64,000 nt of DNA from Trichoplax adhaerens (lineage: Eukaryota; Placozoa; Uniplacotomia; Trichoplacea; Trichoplacidae), in contig NW_002060947.1 in assembly GCF_000150275.1 (NCBI RefSeq), positions 1,911,740 through 1,975,739 of the forward strand, in the 5' to 3' direction. Each line of letters opens with the position of its first letter. The first letter of the stretch is position 1. The notes beneath the pieces were generated by a model, which was given only the letters and a program-made list of their open reading frames with translations, ran no database searches and was not told the origin of the DNA. This document shows positions 12,721-24,071 of this stretch, piece by piece. A program made the translations under genes and the position numbers.

Positions 12721-13694
12721 CAACACTTTAACCTGAATACGTATTGGATAGTTTCATAGGGGGAGGAGGCCACATTGGATAGGATCATGTAGTCGTTGGT
12801 AAATAATTTCAATCGCACAACATTGTCATGCAGAATGTCAATCCAACTTCCTAGTTTTTGTTGTAGTTTCATTTAACTACAACTGCAAACATACATGCCA
12901 TGGACCTTTAGAAACGATGGCATCATCTAAATGTCAAGTTAAATGTTGAGGGAGTACGTTACGTGAAACTGCTGACCTTAGAAGCCATAAAACAATAAAT
13001 CACGCCAAGATTTCAAATTTTTAACCCAATAGAATTTTCACCCCTCTCGGTAATATAGCATATAATATCGATCCATTGTATTTGTAAACCCATCGTTTAT
13101 TGCTGCTACTTCAAGAGCACAACAAACTTGATGTCTTGGACAAACTAAAGTAGCTTTCAATCTCGTATCAAGTAACTCCTTTTCTAGTGTTACTAACAAC
13201 CATCAATCGCATAAAGGAGTATACAGTATGCTACTTATTTAAACGACTTATGATACTGCATTAGCATTCAGTATTTGAATTCATTGTAAAAATACTAAAT
13301 AGCGACTAATTTTCATAATCACGTCATCTATAGAGTACCCCAAATTCATCGTTCAACTTTATTACCGTATTAATTTTATACGTACTTTATCTACTGTACA
13401 ATTCATTTGCCATATACATTCAAGCATGAAGTGAAATAAATTCTAGATAGCTAAATTTACTGCAATAAACAATTAATAAAATTACGCCATAAACGTCTAT
13501 ACATAGGTAGTTATGTACGAGTATATATATATATATACACTATTCCTTCAATTTGTACAGTATCTTTCAAAGGCGCAGAAAATGATAGCTGAATATATCC
13601 GCATACATTTATGTTGTAGTGGTTAAGTTAAAATTATTTTAGCTTATAATTACTCAAAATCAGATATGTTAATAAATGTTGTAAAATGTCGCTA
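12721..13694. other. Intergenic, between SFT2D upstream region and ZDHHC 3' end
   Basis: AT-rich sequence without a supported exon or repeat array. A short TA run lies at about 13523-13537. The left part may contain SFT2D promoter sequence and the right part the 3' UTR of the palmitoyltransferase gene. Confidence 0.5.
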
Positions 13695-16600
13695 TTATAC
13701 TGCAGCTCCTATTCTCGAATTGTTATTCTCTTGCACTCTGCCATCTTGTATTGCGTCTTCAGGGACTTCTGAGGGCAAAGGTACTTCAGATGCAGAACTG
13801 CTGTTATTTTGACTGTTATTGTGATTGTATCCAGGTTGTGTAATAACAGCCGGTAACGTATTTGGTGTGGGATTATTTATACTTCTAGAGCCATAGTTAG
13901 GATTTGTATCATTTAAAAGGTTGTACTGACCAACCTTAATTTTAAAAAATTGACCAGTAATCAAAGATCCACGAAAAATCAATTACAAGTAGATATCACC
14001 ATACGCATCATAGACCTACTTGATAGGGCATAGCTGTAGCTCGCTTATGCAAAGCAAGTGCCTCTTCATCTTCTGGACCAACAGTCCCACGTACATCGAT
14101 TAAACTGTCGATTTATTGAAAGATTTAGGAGGTTAAGGGTGCGCATGACGTCAAAAGAAAACTAGTTGCGCTAGCTTAAAGGCATTTTCATTTATCTTAC
14201 AATTACCTAGGTGGAAAAGGCCCACACGATACTGCAAGGAAATTCTCTAAAGCAGAACCATGACTATATGGATTACTGGTTGCTTCACCGCGCCTTGCGG
14301 CCCACGAACCCTTAATCTAAAATTTATAAATTAGGCGATAGAATAAAAAAATTAAATTTTACCTACAACCAAAGATAGATACATTTTACGAATGAGGTAA
14401 ACACAAAAACTTGCCTGTTCGTTTGTGGTTTGTCCATTATATATCAAATAAGAATGAAATCCTGATAGTCCTACCACAGACCACAACGCTAGAAATGATA
14501 CTATTCCGTTGAAAACAGTGCGACGAGTTAAGAAAATAATAACCGTTTGAACTACTTTTAACAAAATGCGATTAACGTAATATGATCGACGTCACTTTCA
14601 CAGAGTATTTAAATGAACTAATCGGAAGAGTTATTTTACGAATTATATAAGAGAATGTTTAATGGATATCTCGGCGGTGAGTCCCTAAGCGCAGTAGCGA
14701 TAGACGCACCCGGTTCGAAAGACCCTAGAGGAAGATATGAAGGCAACGGATATTGTCGTTAATAGTAATAAATAGGATGAAATCGTAATAGCCGACAAGG
14801 CTCTCAATAAGTATACGTAGTTATCAGGATAAACGTATCATAAGTAACAATAAATTTACTCACTTAAAACCAGGTTTGTGATTGAAAAGCCTAAGATATA
14901 GATACAAAGAACGGATACAGAGAGACAAAAGTGAAAGAAGTATCGATAATTCCTTTTGCCGACACAATTGCCAACCTACAGCCGAAATATTACGATGATA
15001 GGATTCGTTATTAACAATGCTTCATAGTATCTAGTAATTTGGCATAATAGCATGATGATACGAACCCATGGGCAGTGATGATCGAAATTTTCTTTATAGC
15101 GCCAAATTCCAATGATATAGTGTGAGGTAAACAGCATAGGCGTAAATTCAGAGAAAAATAATCAAATCATTAATATTTTACCACAACTAAATTCTTAGTG
15201 GTGATTTCAAAAGAAACAAGTCCAATTCATCTCCTAACCAATAATATCTACTGTCAATATATATACAAATCTTATACGCAACTCGTTAAGTTAAAGAATT
15301 CTGATATACGATAATTGGTGCATTGAATTAAATAGTGAATTATAATAGAGTAAGCAGTATCAGTTGCCTCACTCTATTCCATGATTGAATTCATATAATA
15401 TTAAATAAACTAACCAACACAATTATCGCAAAAGCTGCAATGGGAAGCTCGTGGAGGACGAAAAATTTTGCAGGAATAACAATATTTCAACTTTACTGGT
15501 ACACCATTAACAGTGATCTCTTTTACTCTTGGAGGTGGTCGATAAGCAGTAGGGCCATCACCATTTGTTGGATCAACAACTACAGAAATTAAAAATTAGG
15601 CAAAATTGGGAATAAGTGGAGAATCTAAATACGCTTGTAATTGTCCAATCCACAGTATTTTTGCAGGTCGAATAGAGACAATATGCTGTACCAGACCGGA
15701 TTTATAGTTGTAATAATTTTAAGCTTAGATTTATTATGAAAGTTAAACTACAGGTACAGAATTGCAATATCGGCGAAATGGAAAGTACTGTATGTACACT
15801 TGTAGAGTCTACTGTATAATACAACATCAATTATTGTAAAAACCTTAGGCTAATATACAAATTAGATTTATTTTTATTATCATGTTCAAAAATATTTTTA
15901 ACAAATAAAATCACTTACTAAACATCCTTTCTAAATACGCAATTTCACTCGCCGTGGCTCTGGGTATAATGCCGGGATCGGTGAATGTCGTTCTCAGAAG
16001 GCAAGTGAGAGTAAATAGGAAGAGGATGGCACCAATAATGGGGACAGCAATGCTCAATTTATGAGACAGATAAACACCACTACAGTAAAATTGCATCATT
16101 TATCAAAGTCAATATTTATTAAATAGAAAGCATACAAAACCTATCGGCAATAACAAATACGCTAGTTGGATGTGTCCAGTGAGGACATAATAATAAGAAT
16201 ACGAATAAATTGTAACAAAGAAATCAGAAAAAGCGTAATGCTAGTTAGGGTTAGGAGAGGGGGTATGCACATAAAGTGTTTTGAATGGGTGATGGGATAT
16301 CGTCGATCAACTTGAATCTGATAATAAAATTGAGGAATAGTCGAAATAGTAATCCAAGGCTTATGACGTAGCTGCAATAAAACGATTGAGGCAAGTAATC
16401 ATTCTTTGCAGTAATGATGTAATAGTAACTAACATTCGATGAAACTGATGGCATGAATAGCAACATTCAAGTAGCCTTGAAAATCGATCGGATCACTATT
16501 GGAGATACTCACGTCGAAATAACACAAGTTTACAAGTATGAAAGTTATGCTACCGAAAGTAATAGCATTGGGTGTCAGCTATGTTAGTCCTGTAAGCGCG

Positions 16601-18797
16601 GTGTGCTTACACGGCTGGACAATGGACATCTATTTGCAAGTGCAATAATGAAAAAATCATTTTTAGGCACTATCCCCAGTCCGCAGATGATGCAATTACA
16701 GTACACTAGTATGATTGATACAGATCGTATCTCAAATTGTCAATAAAGTTACCGCTCGTTTGCTTTACAGTAGTGATTTCGCAATATGGTAGTATACTGT
16801 ACTGATACTTCGCTAAGTCCATGGTCTGCACTGTGCACAGATATTACAATAAATGAAGAGATTTTTCGTATTAGTCTAGTACATAAGTACAGCTTTGGAA
16901 AATAGAGATACACAAGTGTACAAGGACTGCACTATCGGTCTAGACGAGCCAGCACTCGTATCTTATCGTAACTTTCCCATGAAAGCTATTTTCATTATAC
17001 AGTAGATAACGATTCAGCACGAGGAAAAGTTTCTTGAATTAGTGACTATTTTATTGCCTGCTACAATAATTACAAACTTCCGGGTTTAAGGTAGGAATTG
17101 GATGAACAGCGTACACTATAGCCACGGCACAATTGTGTATATCAAATTTCTTAATCAATACTGTATTAACTTAAAAAAGTTGACAAGGTAAAATTCGATC
17201 TCAGTACGCTTACAGACTGCATGTTACAAAATGGAATATTCTCATTTATCGATAAATCAGACGCTTCAAGACAATACTAGATTGGGACACCCTATAAATA
17301 TTGAACTTTCTTAAAGTCTGTCTATTTAACCGAAACCAAGCGGGATTTTGTTCGATTTACAGGATCATACTATAATACACTTCAAAGTGTACAGTATACT
17401 GTTACAATTATTTTAGCATGTTGTGGAAAAGACGCTGACTGCGTTTTCTTTTCAGTGGTGTATTATAAAATAGTTGTAATGGTAGAATCTTGAACTATAT
17501 TTTACTGGCAGTAATTGCAGAACAAGCATTATCAAGTGTAGGTAACGCTCCTCGAATAATATCACCCCAGGCAGCCATTAATCACTTTCATCCACGAAAT
17601 AGCTACGCATTTCAGAATCAGATGTTAACTATATTTTCTGTTCAGCTGCGTACAATAAAATAGCCGTAATGGTAGAATTTGGGGTTATGTTCTACTGGTA
17701 GTAATTGTGGAACAAGTGTTCGACAGTGTCAAGGAAAAAGCTACTCGAATAATATCACTCCACGTAAGATAACCGCTTATTTCAGAGTTACGCTTCTACT
17801 GAACCTTATACTGCATTGGACGCGTCGAGAGATGATAGTATACTGTACATCATGATGCAATTGTAGCAGTACTACTAAGAAATAGAATATCGAATTGTAA
17901 AAGTCTATAATATTATTTTACGTTAACTTGTTGGAGGCAAACCCTTTCATGGAAATCTGCAGTGTATTCATGCTTTATTGAATAGAGCTATGCTATACGT
18001 AGAAGCACTACGATGTGAATTTGGAAGAGAATCTTGCAATACTGGACTTGACTGTGTACGTTGAAATTTAAAATGAATAACTTTCCACATACCGAAACTA
18101 TGCTGTCACGAACTATAGACTACAGTAGAATAACGCAGCTGAGTCATGCCAATACTAGGGTTACTTTTTCTTTATTGCCAGTAGCATTATTCTGTTGTAA
18201 TAATACGATTAAGTGTACATTGATTTTTCTTGATGCCATGCGTTGTAGGACAGAAAGTTTGACTATCATTTGGAGGTTGATTTTGCCTAGTGATAAAACT
18301 GATCATCAGTTACTTGGCTCGTAAACTACGCATGATAATTTATATAATATCATTTCCTGTCTTGAACAATCAATGACTCCAATGGAGTCTACGTAGAAGT
18401 ACATTACTGTACTGAAAAAATAAAGTTGAATTTTACCATGACTAAGAAAATGATGTGTTGGCCAGTTGAATAAGATAATACCCCTTGGCAAAATTGGGGG
18501 TTTTGAAATTAATCTCAACGTAGTAACCCAAACACGACTGACAGTACAGCCCACTTCAAAGTTAGTTGGCATGGTGGGTGCGATCATTTAGATCGTAGTC
18601 AAGGCTAGACACGAGTCGATTTCTATTACTTACTCAAAGGCAATAAAAAGACAACAACATACGACTATCAAGGATCCTGTAAATGATACCAAGCCGATAT
18701 CGCGTCCAGTCATTAAGCGACCATTAAGGCAAAAGCGATTTCTGCCAGGAAAAATTTCCCATTTACGCTGAACCATGACGGCAGTATAGCGTGTCAT
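13695..18797 (-). CDS. ZDHHC14: DHHC-type protein S-palmitoyltransferase (ZDHHC9/14/18 group)
   Basis: Four-pass Golgi/ER enzyme that attaches palmitate to cysteines of target proteins. Ten exons on the - strand: 18634-18797, 15919-16079, 15415-15579, 15066-15091 (26 nt), 14864-14975, 14670-14724, 14415-14517, 14207-14316, 14020-14104 and 13695-13934 (TAA); 1221 nt, 406 residues. Visible in order: [19 protein letters not shown], two membrane segments, [10 protein letters not shown], the Cys-rich domain [19 protein letters not shown], the active site ENFDHHCPW (about residues 164-172, catalytic Cys 170), [11 protein letters not shown], two more membrane segments, [13 protein letters not shown] and the TTNEQ (TTxE) motif, then IKGSW and PYSHG. 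The 26-nt exon carries most of the catalytic motif. Introns include one AT-AC and one GC-AG. The start is the first Met in the exon; an upstream exon cannot be excluded. Assignment within the 9/14/18 group rests on residue order DSPPSVFNG and on neighbouring TMEM242. Confidence 0.95.
14317..14414 (-). other. GC-AG intron in the palmitoyltransferase gene
   Basis: The donor is GAACAG/gcaagt and the acceptor is tttag/ATT. Splicing here joins TTNEQ to IKGSW, the contiguous motif TTNE-x-IKGSW of the family; no GT donor is available at that place. The donor context is identical in type to the Brachyury GC donor. Confidence 0.85.
14518..14669 (-). other. U12-type AT-AC intron in the palmitoyltransferase gene
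   Basis: On the - strand the donor is GAG/ATATCCATT (U12 consensus ATATCCTTT) and the acceptor is CGCAC/TG. A branch-point-like TTTTCTTAAC lies about 10-11 nt before the acceptor, the spacing expected for the minor spliceosome. Joining AG-T across it gives [17 protein letters not shown], aligning residue for residue with the DSPASVLEAVVCFFSVW segment of vertebrate ZDHHC14 as I recall it. No GT-AG choice restores this alignment. Confidence 0.88.
16080..18633 (-). other. First intron of the palmitoyltransferase gene
   Basis: Donor GA/gtaagt at 18633 and acceptor tgtag/TGG at 16080. It contains a two-copy tandem repeat at about 17450-17765 and several TACTGTA-type palindromes. No alternative coding exon with matching phase was found; one tempting candidate near 16505-16570 fails on phase. 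Confidence 0.7.
17450..17765. repeat. Two-copy tandem repeat, about 190 bp unit
   Basis: The copies share AATAAAATAG(T/C)(T/C)GTAATGGTAGAAT, the word GTAATTG(C/T)(A/G)GAACAAG and TCGAATAATATCAC(C/T)CC in the same order. They lie in the first intron of the palmitoyltransferase gene. Confidence 0.7.
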
Positions 18798-20536
18798 ATG
18801 AGTTAGGGCAGAAGCCAAATTTTCGATTGGAATAAACTACTGTACAGTATTACAACACAACTCTTCTCCAGGACTCAATCAACTAATTCTACACTTTACT
18901 AATTTGTACATGGAAGAAGATGGATTGAATTAAGGATCAATCAGCCTGATTATAAATGTTTTATAGTTTCTAGACACCTTTTGCTAAAGAGAATTATTGT
19001 AAACTGATTGGAAATCTGTTCTGCGCAGCTCCACCAGCGTGAAATTCAAGTGACTGTAGTAGCGTAGCGTGTACAAGGCTGCATTGAAACATGGACCACA
19101 CGTCCAGCACACTACTCTACAGTGTATAGTATACGGTAGTACAGTACTGTACTGTACAGATGAAGTTTTTTTCTTTCATCGTCTACAGTGTACAGTACTG
19201 TACTGTACTGTACATCGTCTATACTGTACTGTACAGTACTGTACTGTACAGTACTATACAGTACAGTACAGATGAAGTTTTCTTCTTTCATCGTCTATAC
19301 TGTACTGTCCTATACAGATGAAGTTTTCTTCTTTCATTGTCTATACTGTACTGTACTATACAGATGAAATTTTCTTCTTTCATCGTCTATACTGTACATT
19401 GTACAGTGTACAATACAGATGAAGTTTTCTTCTTTCATCGTCTATACTGTACGGATGAAGTTTTCTTCTGTTATAGTCGGTACAGTGCAATCCAGCATTG
19501 TACTGTACACTGTACTGCGGGTCACTCCAAACTCCGATTGACCTGCTTTGAGCGCAGTACGGTACGGTACTAATACCATTCTGGTTGATATATATTTTTA
19601 TTTTGGACTCCGAAGACGATCCGACTTGAAAGGATAAGATACAAATCCAGTACCAAGTCCGATCGTTGAAATGATAATCGGATAGGAATCCACAAAATTG
19701 CATTGCACAGTAGCGTTTGTACATGTGTACGTACATGGTACATGCAAGCAGAGACTACCACAGTAGAGAGGCAACGTACAGTATGCGGCCTACAACTTGG
19801 AGTCCATGACTCACTCATTGACGGGCGTATTCGGCCGGTACCGGTACGACTCCGACCCAATGTTACAATGGAGCACCGAATCCAGTACGAATCCGATCGG
19901 CTTTGCAAAACAGTAACGTACAGTACAGCACTAGTAGTGTACACTGAGTGCTACAAGAAACCGCCACCTCTATTCTTGTTCGGTACTGTTGTCCTTGACG
20001 GTTACAGTTTGTAAAAAACGAACCGAACCGAACTGAACCGAACTCAGGCCTTGGTCTAATTGACATTCATCAGAGTTGGAGAATTTCGCTAAGTCACTTT
20101 TTATCTCAACTTTTAGTCCGACAGTCTAAAATGATACTAAATATTATTACCAAAGGGATATTCTATGAATGGAGTGCTATGAACTACGTGATTTCTGCGA
20201 TCTGTGGATAGGATAGTAGTCAATTTGTGAAATAATACAGTACTGTATTTCATTCCTAGTTTACTGTACTAAGGTCTACAGAGTGACATCATTTTGGTCA
20301 GCTATTTGCCCTTGCGCGTCACACGGATCAATACTACTGTATTATACTGTACTGTACTGTACATCCTGAAATACACAATATTGTTCAAGCGTTTTGTCCA
20401 AAAAATAATGTCACCCCTAGACACACATCAATGTACAGTAACAGTATACAAAGGAAGTAAATAAGAAGAAGAAGAACGCTGCAAAACACTAGCGCACAGC
20501 TTGCGTCGTTTGCTTCTCAAATCCCAATCTTTCAGG
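18798..20536. other. Divergent intergenic region between ZDHHC and the PLP-enzyme gene
   Basis: The two genes are transcribed away from each other, so this 1.7-kb stretch should hold both promoters. It contains the GTAC-rich palindromic array (19130-19480), a GC-richer segment at 19600-20010 with short direct repeats (TCCAGTACNAAGTCCGATCG-like words near 19648 and 19880), a short run of GAACC-type pentamers at 20017-20044 and further TACTGTAC words at 20330-20362. Overlapping ORFs on both strands here are repeat artefacts. Confidence 0.6.
19130..19480. repeat. Palindromic GTAC-rich tandem array
   Basis: Six blocks of GATGAAGTTTTCTTCTTTCA(T) or close variants, near 19157, 19269, 19315, 19361, 19417 and 19453, are each followed by GTCTA and runs of TACTGTAC/GTACAGTAC. 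The GTAC words are self-complementary, so the array can form many alternative hairpins or cruciforms. Block spacing is mostly about 45-55 bp, with a longer palindromic expansion between the first two. Confidence 0.85.
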
Positions 20537-23137
20537 ATGACTTCGTATTCTCTGCGCGTTGGATGCAGTATTCGTGATATCCTGACACCTGCACTTGTGG
20601 TAGACCTACAAAAGTTAGATTATAACTTAAAGAGACTGCCTGAATCTTTGAAAGGAATCAATATCAATATTAGGCCCCATGCTAAAGCCCACAAATGTCC
20701 ATCTTTAGCCCATTTTCAGGTAAACACTAGTACTCTACTATACGCGTATAGAAAATTCAACGGATTAAAACACGCTACCTTTGATGGACTGTATATGAGA
20801 ACATGAGTCAGAAACTACAATCCTAACAATCAGCTTTGGTGCTGTTACATCCATAGATGGCATATTGCATGCATTGACATTTCGCATATACCGTCTAGGG
20901 ATGTGCAAAGTGCAATGCAACATCGACACTTGTTGATGGACTTGTTAAACCCAACTTAATTAATGTAGCTTATTTTAACGGTGCTCGATCCACTTTGGCC
21001 CTACCGGATGTTTTGGATAAGATATAACCAATGTTGTAATCTATTTACATGCAGATTAAACATGGCTCCGTCGGAATGTGCTGTCAAAAGTTATGCGAAG
21101 CTGAGAGCATGGTACGCGTACTTGTATCGCAATCATTTGTTAATCAATCTCAGGAATATTGCATGCGTGTAGGAGCATTCTGTAATATAAGCATATCGTG
21201 ATACATACTACATACAAACTCGTAGAATGCAAATATCAATTACTGGCAGTCTTTCCATGAGTAATTTACTAATATCAAGGTGATTATAATCTTTGGATTC
21301 AATCAGGTAACTGGTGGTATCAAAGACATCTTGTTGTCCAACGAGGTTTGTTCTATTGCTTCTTGTTTTTTTATTGATTAATTATTAGAAAGTAATGTCT
21401 TGGACCAAATACTTTGATGCTAAACTCGCTAAATCATTGAACTAGCTTGTTGGAAAATCCAAACTTACCAGGCTAGCTTTGCTAGCTAGAAATGCACATA
21501 TTACTGTATGCATTGACAACGAAGACGTTGCTTCTCAATTATCTCACATTGCCAAAGATTTAAATGTTGAATTGGATGCCTTAGTGGAGATTGATGTAGG
21601 TCAAGAGAGATGTGGTGTACCGCCAGGAGAAGCTGCTGTTAACCTCGCTCGTCATTTAACCAGCTTACCCAATTTACATTATAAAGGGATTCAAGCCTAT
21701 CAAGGGTACGAATTATAGTTTCTTAACTTGTTCGTATCTGATTTGAGTGACAAGGTCTTTAGCTTATCGTTTACAATGCTTTAATAAGCTACATTCCGAA
21801 AATTCGCTAATTATCCAGATAGCAACTTTATACGTACGAGTAGATAGGTAGGTATACGCGCATGTTGAAAATCTAGTAAATTTATATCGGTTCAAAAGCA
21901 ATTGGTTGCCTTCCTAACCGAGATCTATTATATATTATGCTTCAAGTATAAGTGGACTACTACAGTACTGTAATATACGGTACAATTATTGTATCAATTT
22001 TTTTTGTTATTCGCATAAAATTGTTCGCATATATATTATTTTTAAAAGATCGTTTGATATAATACTGATTGTGTACGTACTATAGGTGAAAATTTTTATC
22101 CATTATTCCATCTGAAAAAATATTTCAGTGCAAACTTTGCAATGTAATATATCTTCTAGGTGGAATCAACACATTAGGAAGTATAACGATAGAAAGGCAG
22201 CGGTTGACATGGTAGTAACGAAAGTAAAAGTTACTTTAGAGGTAAATATATCATGCAGTGTACAAAGTCATGTTGAGATATTGTTGCTTTCATGACATAG
22301 TAAATTCCGAAGCAAATTACGGTGATTGATACAACCATAGGCTTTAAGAAAACATAATTTACCTTGTGAAATTGTGACCGGTGGAGGCACTGGAACTTAC
22401 ATATTTGAAGCCAATAGTGGAGGTATATTGTGTTTCTTGCCGCATGATTTCAAGTCGTGCACATTCCGTTGATTCATGTAGAATACTGAATACTTACGTT
22501 CGCATTCTGCTTTCTTTATCTGATAGTGTACACAGAGGTTCAACCGGTAATATATTGTAGTATTCTCTTCATGCTGTCATTTCCCCCCAACTTTCTGTAT
22601 TGTTGAGCTACATATGGATATAGTTTCTTACAATTTTGCGTTCTTACTCTAGGGTTCATATGTTTTTATGGATGCAGATTACGGCCGAAATTTTGATCAG
22701 AAGGACGAATATGTATCGGATTTCCGGCAAAGTCTGTTTGTGCTGAGTACTGTCGTCAGTGTTACGCCTGGTCAACGTGCCGTATTAGATGCCGGACTGA
22801 AAGCGATTAGCCTTGATTCTGGCGTACCTGTTTTAGCAGATTACCCAGAACTAACTTTCAATAATGGTGGAGATGAACATGGGATCATTACACCAGCTGG
22901 CAATTTCAAGGTCCTACAGTATATGTTTATATACATGTTTGTATTGAGATCTTACAATTTTAAAGACAGAAGTTATATAACGATTTTTTATCAATGTCTT
23001 ATTAGGTTGGTGACACGGTATGGCTTGTTCCTGGACATTGTGATCCAACAGTCAATATGTACGATAATCTGATCGGTATCAGAAACGGAATTGTAGAATG
23101 CGTCTGGCCAATTTCAGGTCGTGGACCTGGAGTTTAG
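20537..23137 (+). CDS. Fold-type III PLP enzyme, D-threonine aldolase / D-serine dehydratase-like
   Basis: PLP-dependent enzyme of the alanine-racemase-like barrel family that cleaves or deaminates D-hydroxy-amino acids. Nine exons: 20537-20719, 21055-21111, 21307-21345, 21446-21705, 22160-22241, 22341-22422, 22536-22546 (11 nt), 22653-22910 and 23006-23137 (TAG); 1104 nt, 367 residues, normal for the family. TPALVVDL opens the barrel; RPHAKAHK (residues 46-53) carries the likely PLP lysine, Lys50. GMCCQKLCEAE, DILLSNE, VCIDN, EIDVGQERCGV and VTGGGTGTY (phosphate-binding Gly cluster) follow. The C-terminal metal site reads GHCDPTVN (334-341). Known D-threonine aldolases use His-x-Asp and D-serine dehydratases His-x-Cys; this HCD fits the former but a Cys sits between, so substrate is not decided. 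No targeting peptide is evident. Confidence 0.92.
22536..22546 (+). other. 11-nt microexon of the PLP-enzyme gene
   Basis: Bounded by acag at 22532-22535 and gtaata at 22547. With the flanking exons it encodes Glu-Val-Gln-Pro (first base of Glu from the previous exon), turning ANSG into the family-like ANSGEVQPGSYVFMD. Skipping it shifts frame. Confidence 0.88.
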
Positions 23138-24071
23138 ACTTAGATGCATTATAGAAGATAAGATAATCACTCTGGAAACCAATTCTCGATAAAATAATTA
23201 ATTAGAAATTACGCACAGGGATTATTGAGTACATGCATTCAAATGCAATAAAATTCTCATGTTGTATGCATCAAATTTGAACGATATGTGATGAAATCAT
23301 TCGTTCTATGTGAGTGTAGCATACAAGATATCTATCATGGATTGTGTAGTTGTAACAATTCGATTTATGTTATGGTATACTGTAAAGTAATTCTCTTGCT
23401 AGCTGATTCTGTGATTCTATAGATGGCAATAGCTGATCACAGGTGTTGAATCAAAATTATCTGTATTCTTTATCCTGTAGGTAGACGTCAATAGCAGCTA
23501 TTCGATAATTATTATATATGACATAAATTAAATTAATCATATGTTCTAATAGTCGGTGAACATAGATATCCAAATGATTAATCCGATACCATCTGTTAAC
23601 AGAGATCACCGATGATTGTCCAAATATTGTTCTGGCAGTGCTACAAAATGTATACCTACTTAAAAGATTTACACTCACAGTCCATCCCATGCTTTCGCCT
23701 TTAATATCTAATAAAGAAATTGTTGTATTCGTAGCTATAAATAAATTTATTTAAATACATTAAATCCGTATCGATAGCCAACATTTTCTTACTCGAATAA
23801 TAACAAGACAATTGATGAATAAGTAAATTCCTTCATAATATCGATTTGCAAATGGCCGAGTACAATTGACGCGAAGATTGGAGATGATAGTTGACTCAAC
23901 CGATCAGTAAATCATATCATTATCATACAGAGCTATATCATATGACATTTTTGAGGAGGATTAGACGATTTACTAGTAGCCATCTTCGCTAAAACTTTAT
24001 TATTAAAAATAAAGGTCTCCCAATTTTTAACCCAATTTGTAGTTGCCTGATATACAAAAGGATTTAAGGCC
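23138..24071. other. Convergent intergenic region between PLP-enzyme gene and TMEM242
   Basis: Contains the 3' ends of both genes. An AATAAA lies at 23247-23252, 110 nt after the PLP-enzyme stop, and is a plausible polyadenylation signal. No exon or repeat array seen. Confidence 0.55.

Noticed and set aside
14660-14760. GC-richer patch with a GGTTCGAA box, first suspected to be a tRNA
   Set aside because: The arms do not pair as a T-arm or acceptor stem. The patch is exon 6 of the palmitoyltransferase gene on the - strand.
16505-16580. Membrane-like exon candidate on the - strand ([15 protein letters not shown]) that resembled the first membrane segment of a palmitoyltransferase
   Set aside because: Its donor is phase 0 while the next exon needs phase 2, and the true first exon at 18634-18797 fits fully.
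19069-20066. Several overlapping ORFs of 67-124 codons on both strands
   Set aside because: They arise because the GTAC-rich repeat and the GC-richer segment lack stops; the translations are low-complexity repeats of the array.
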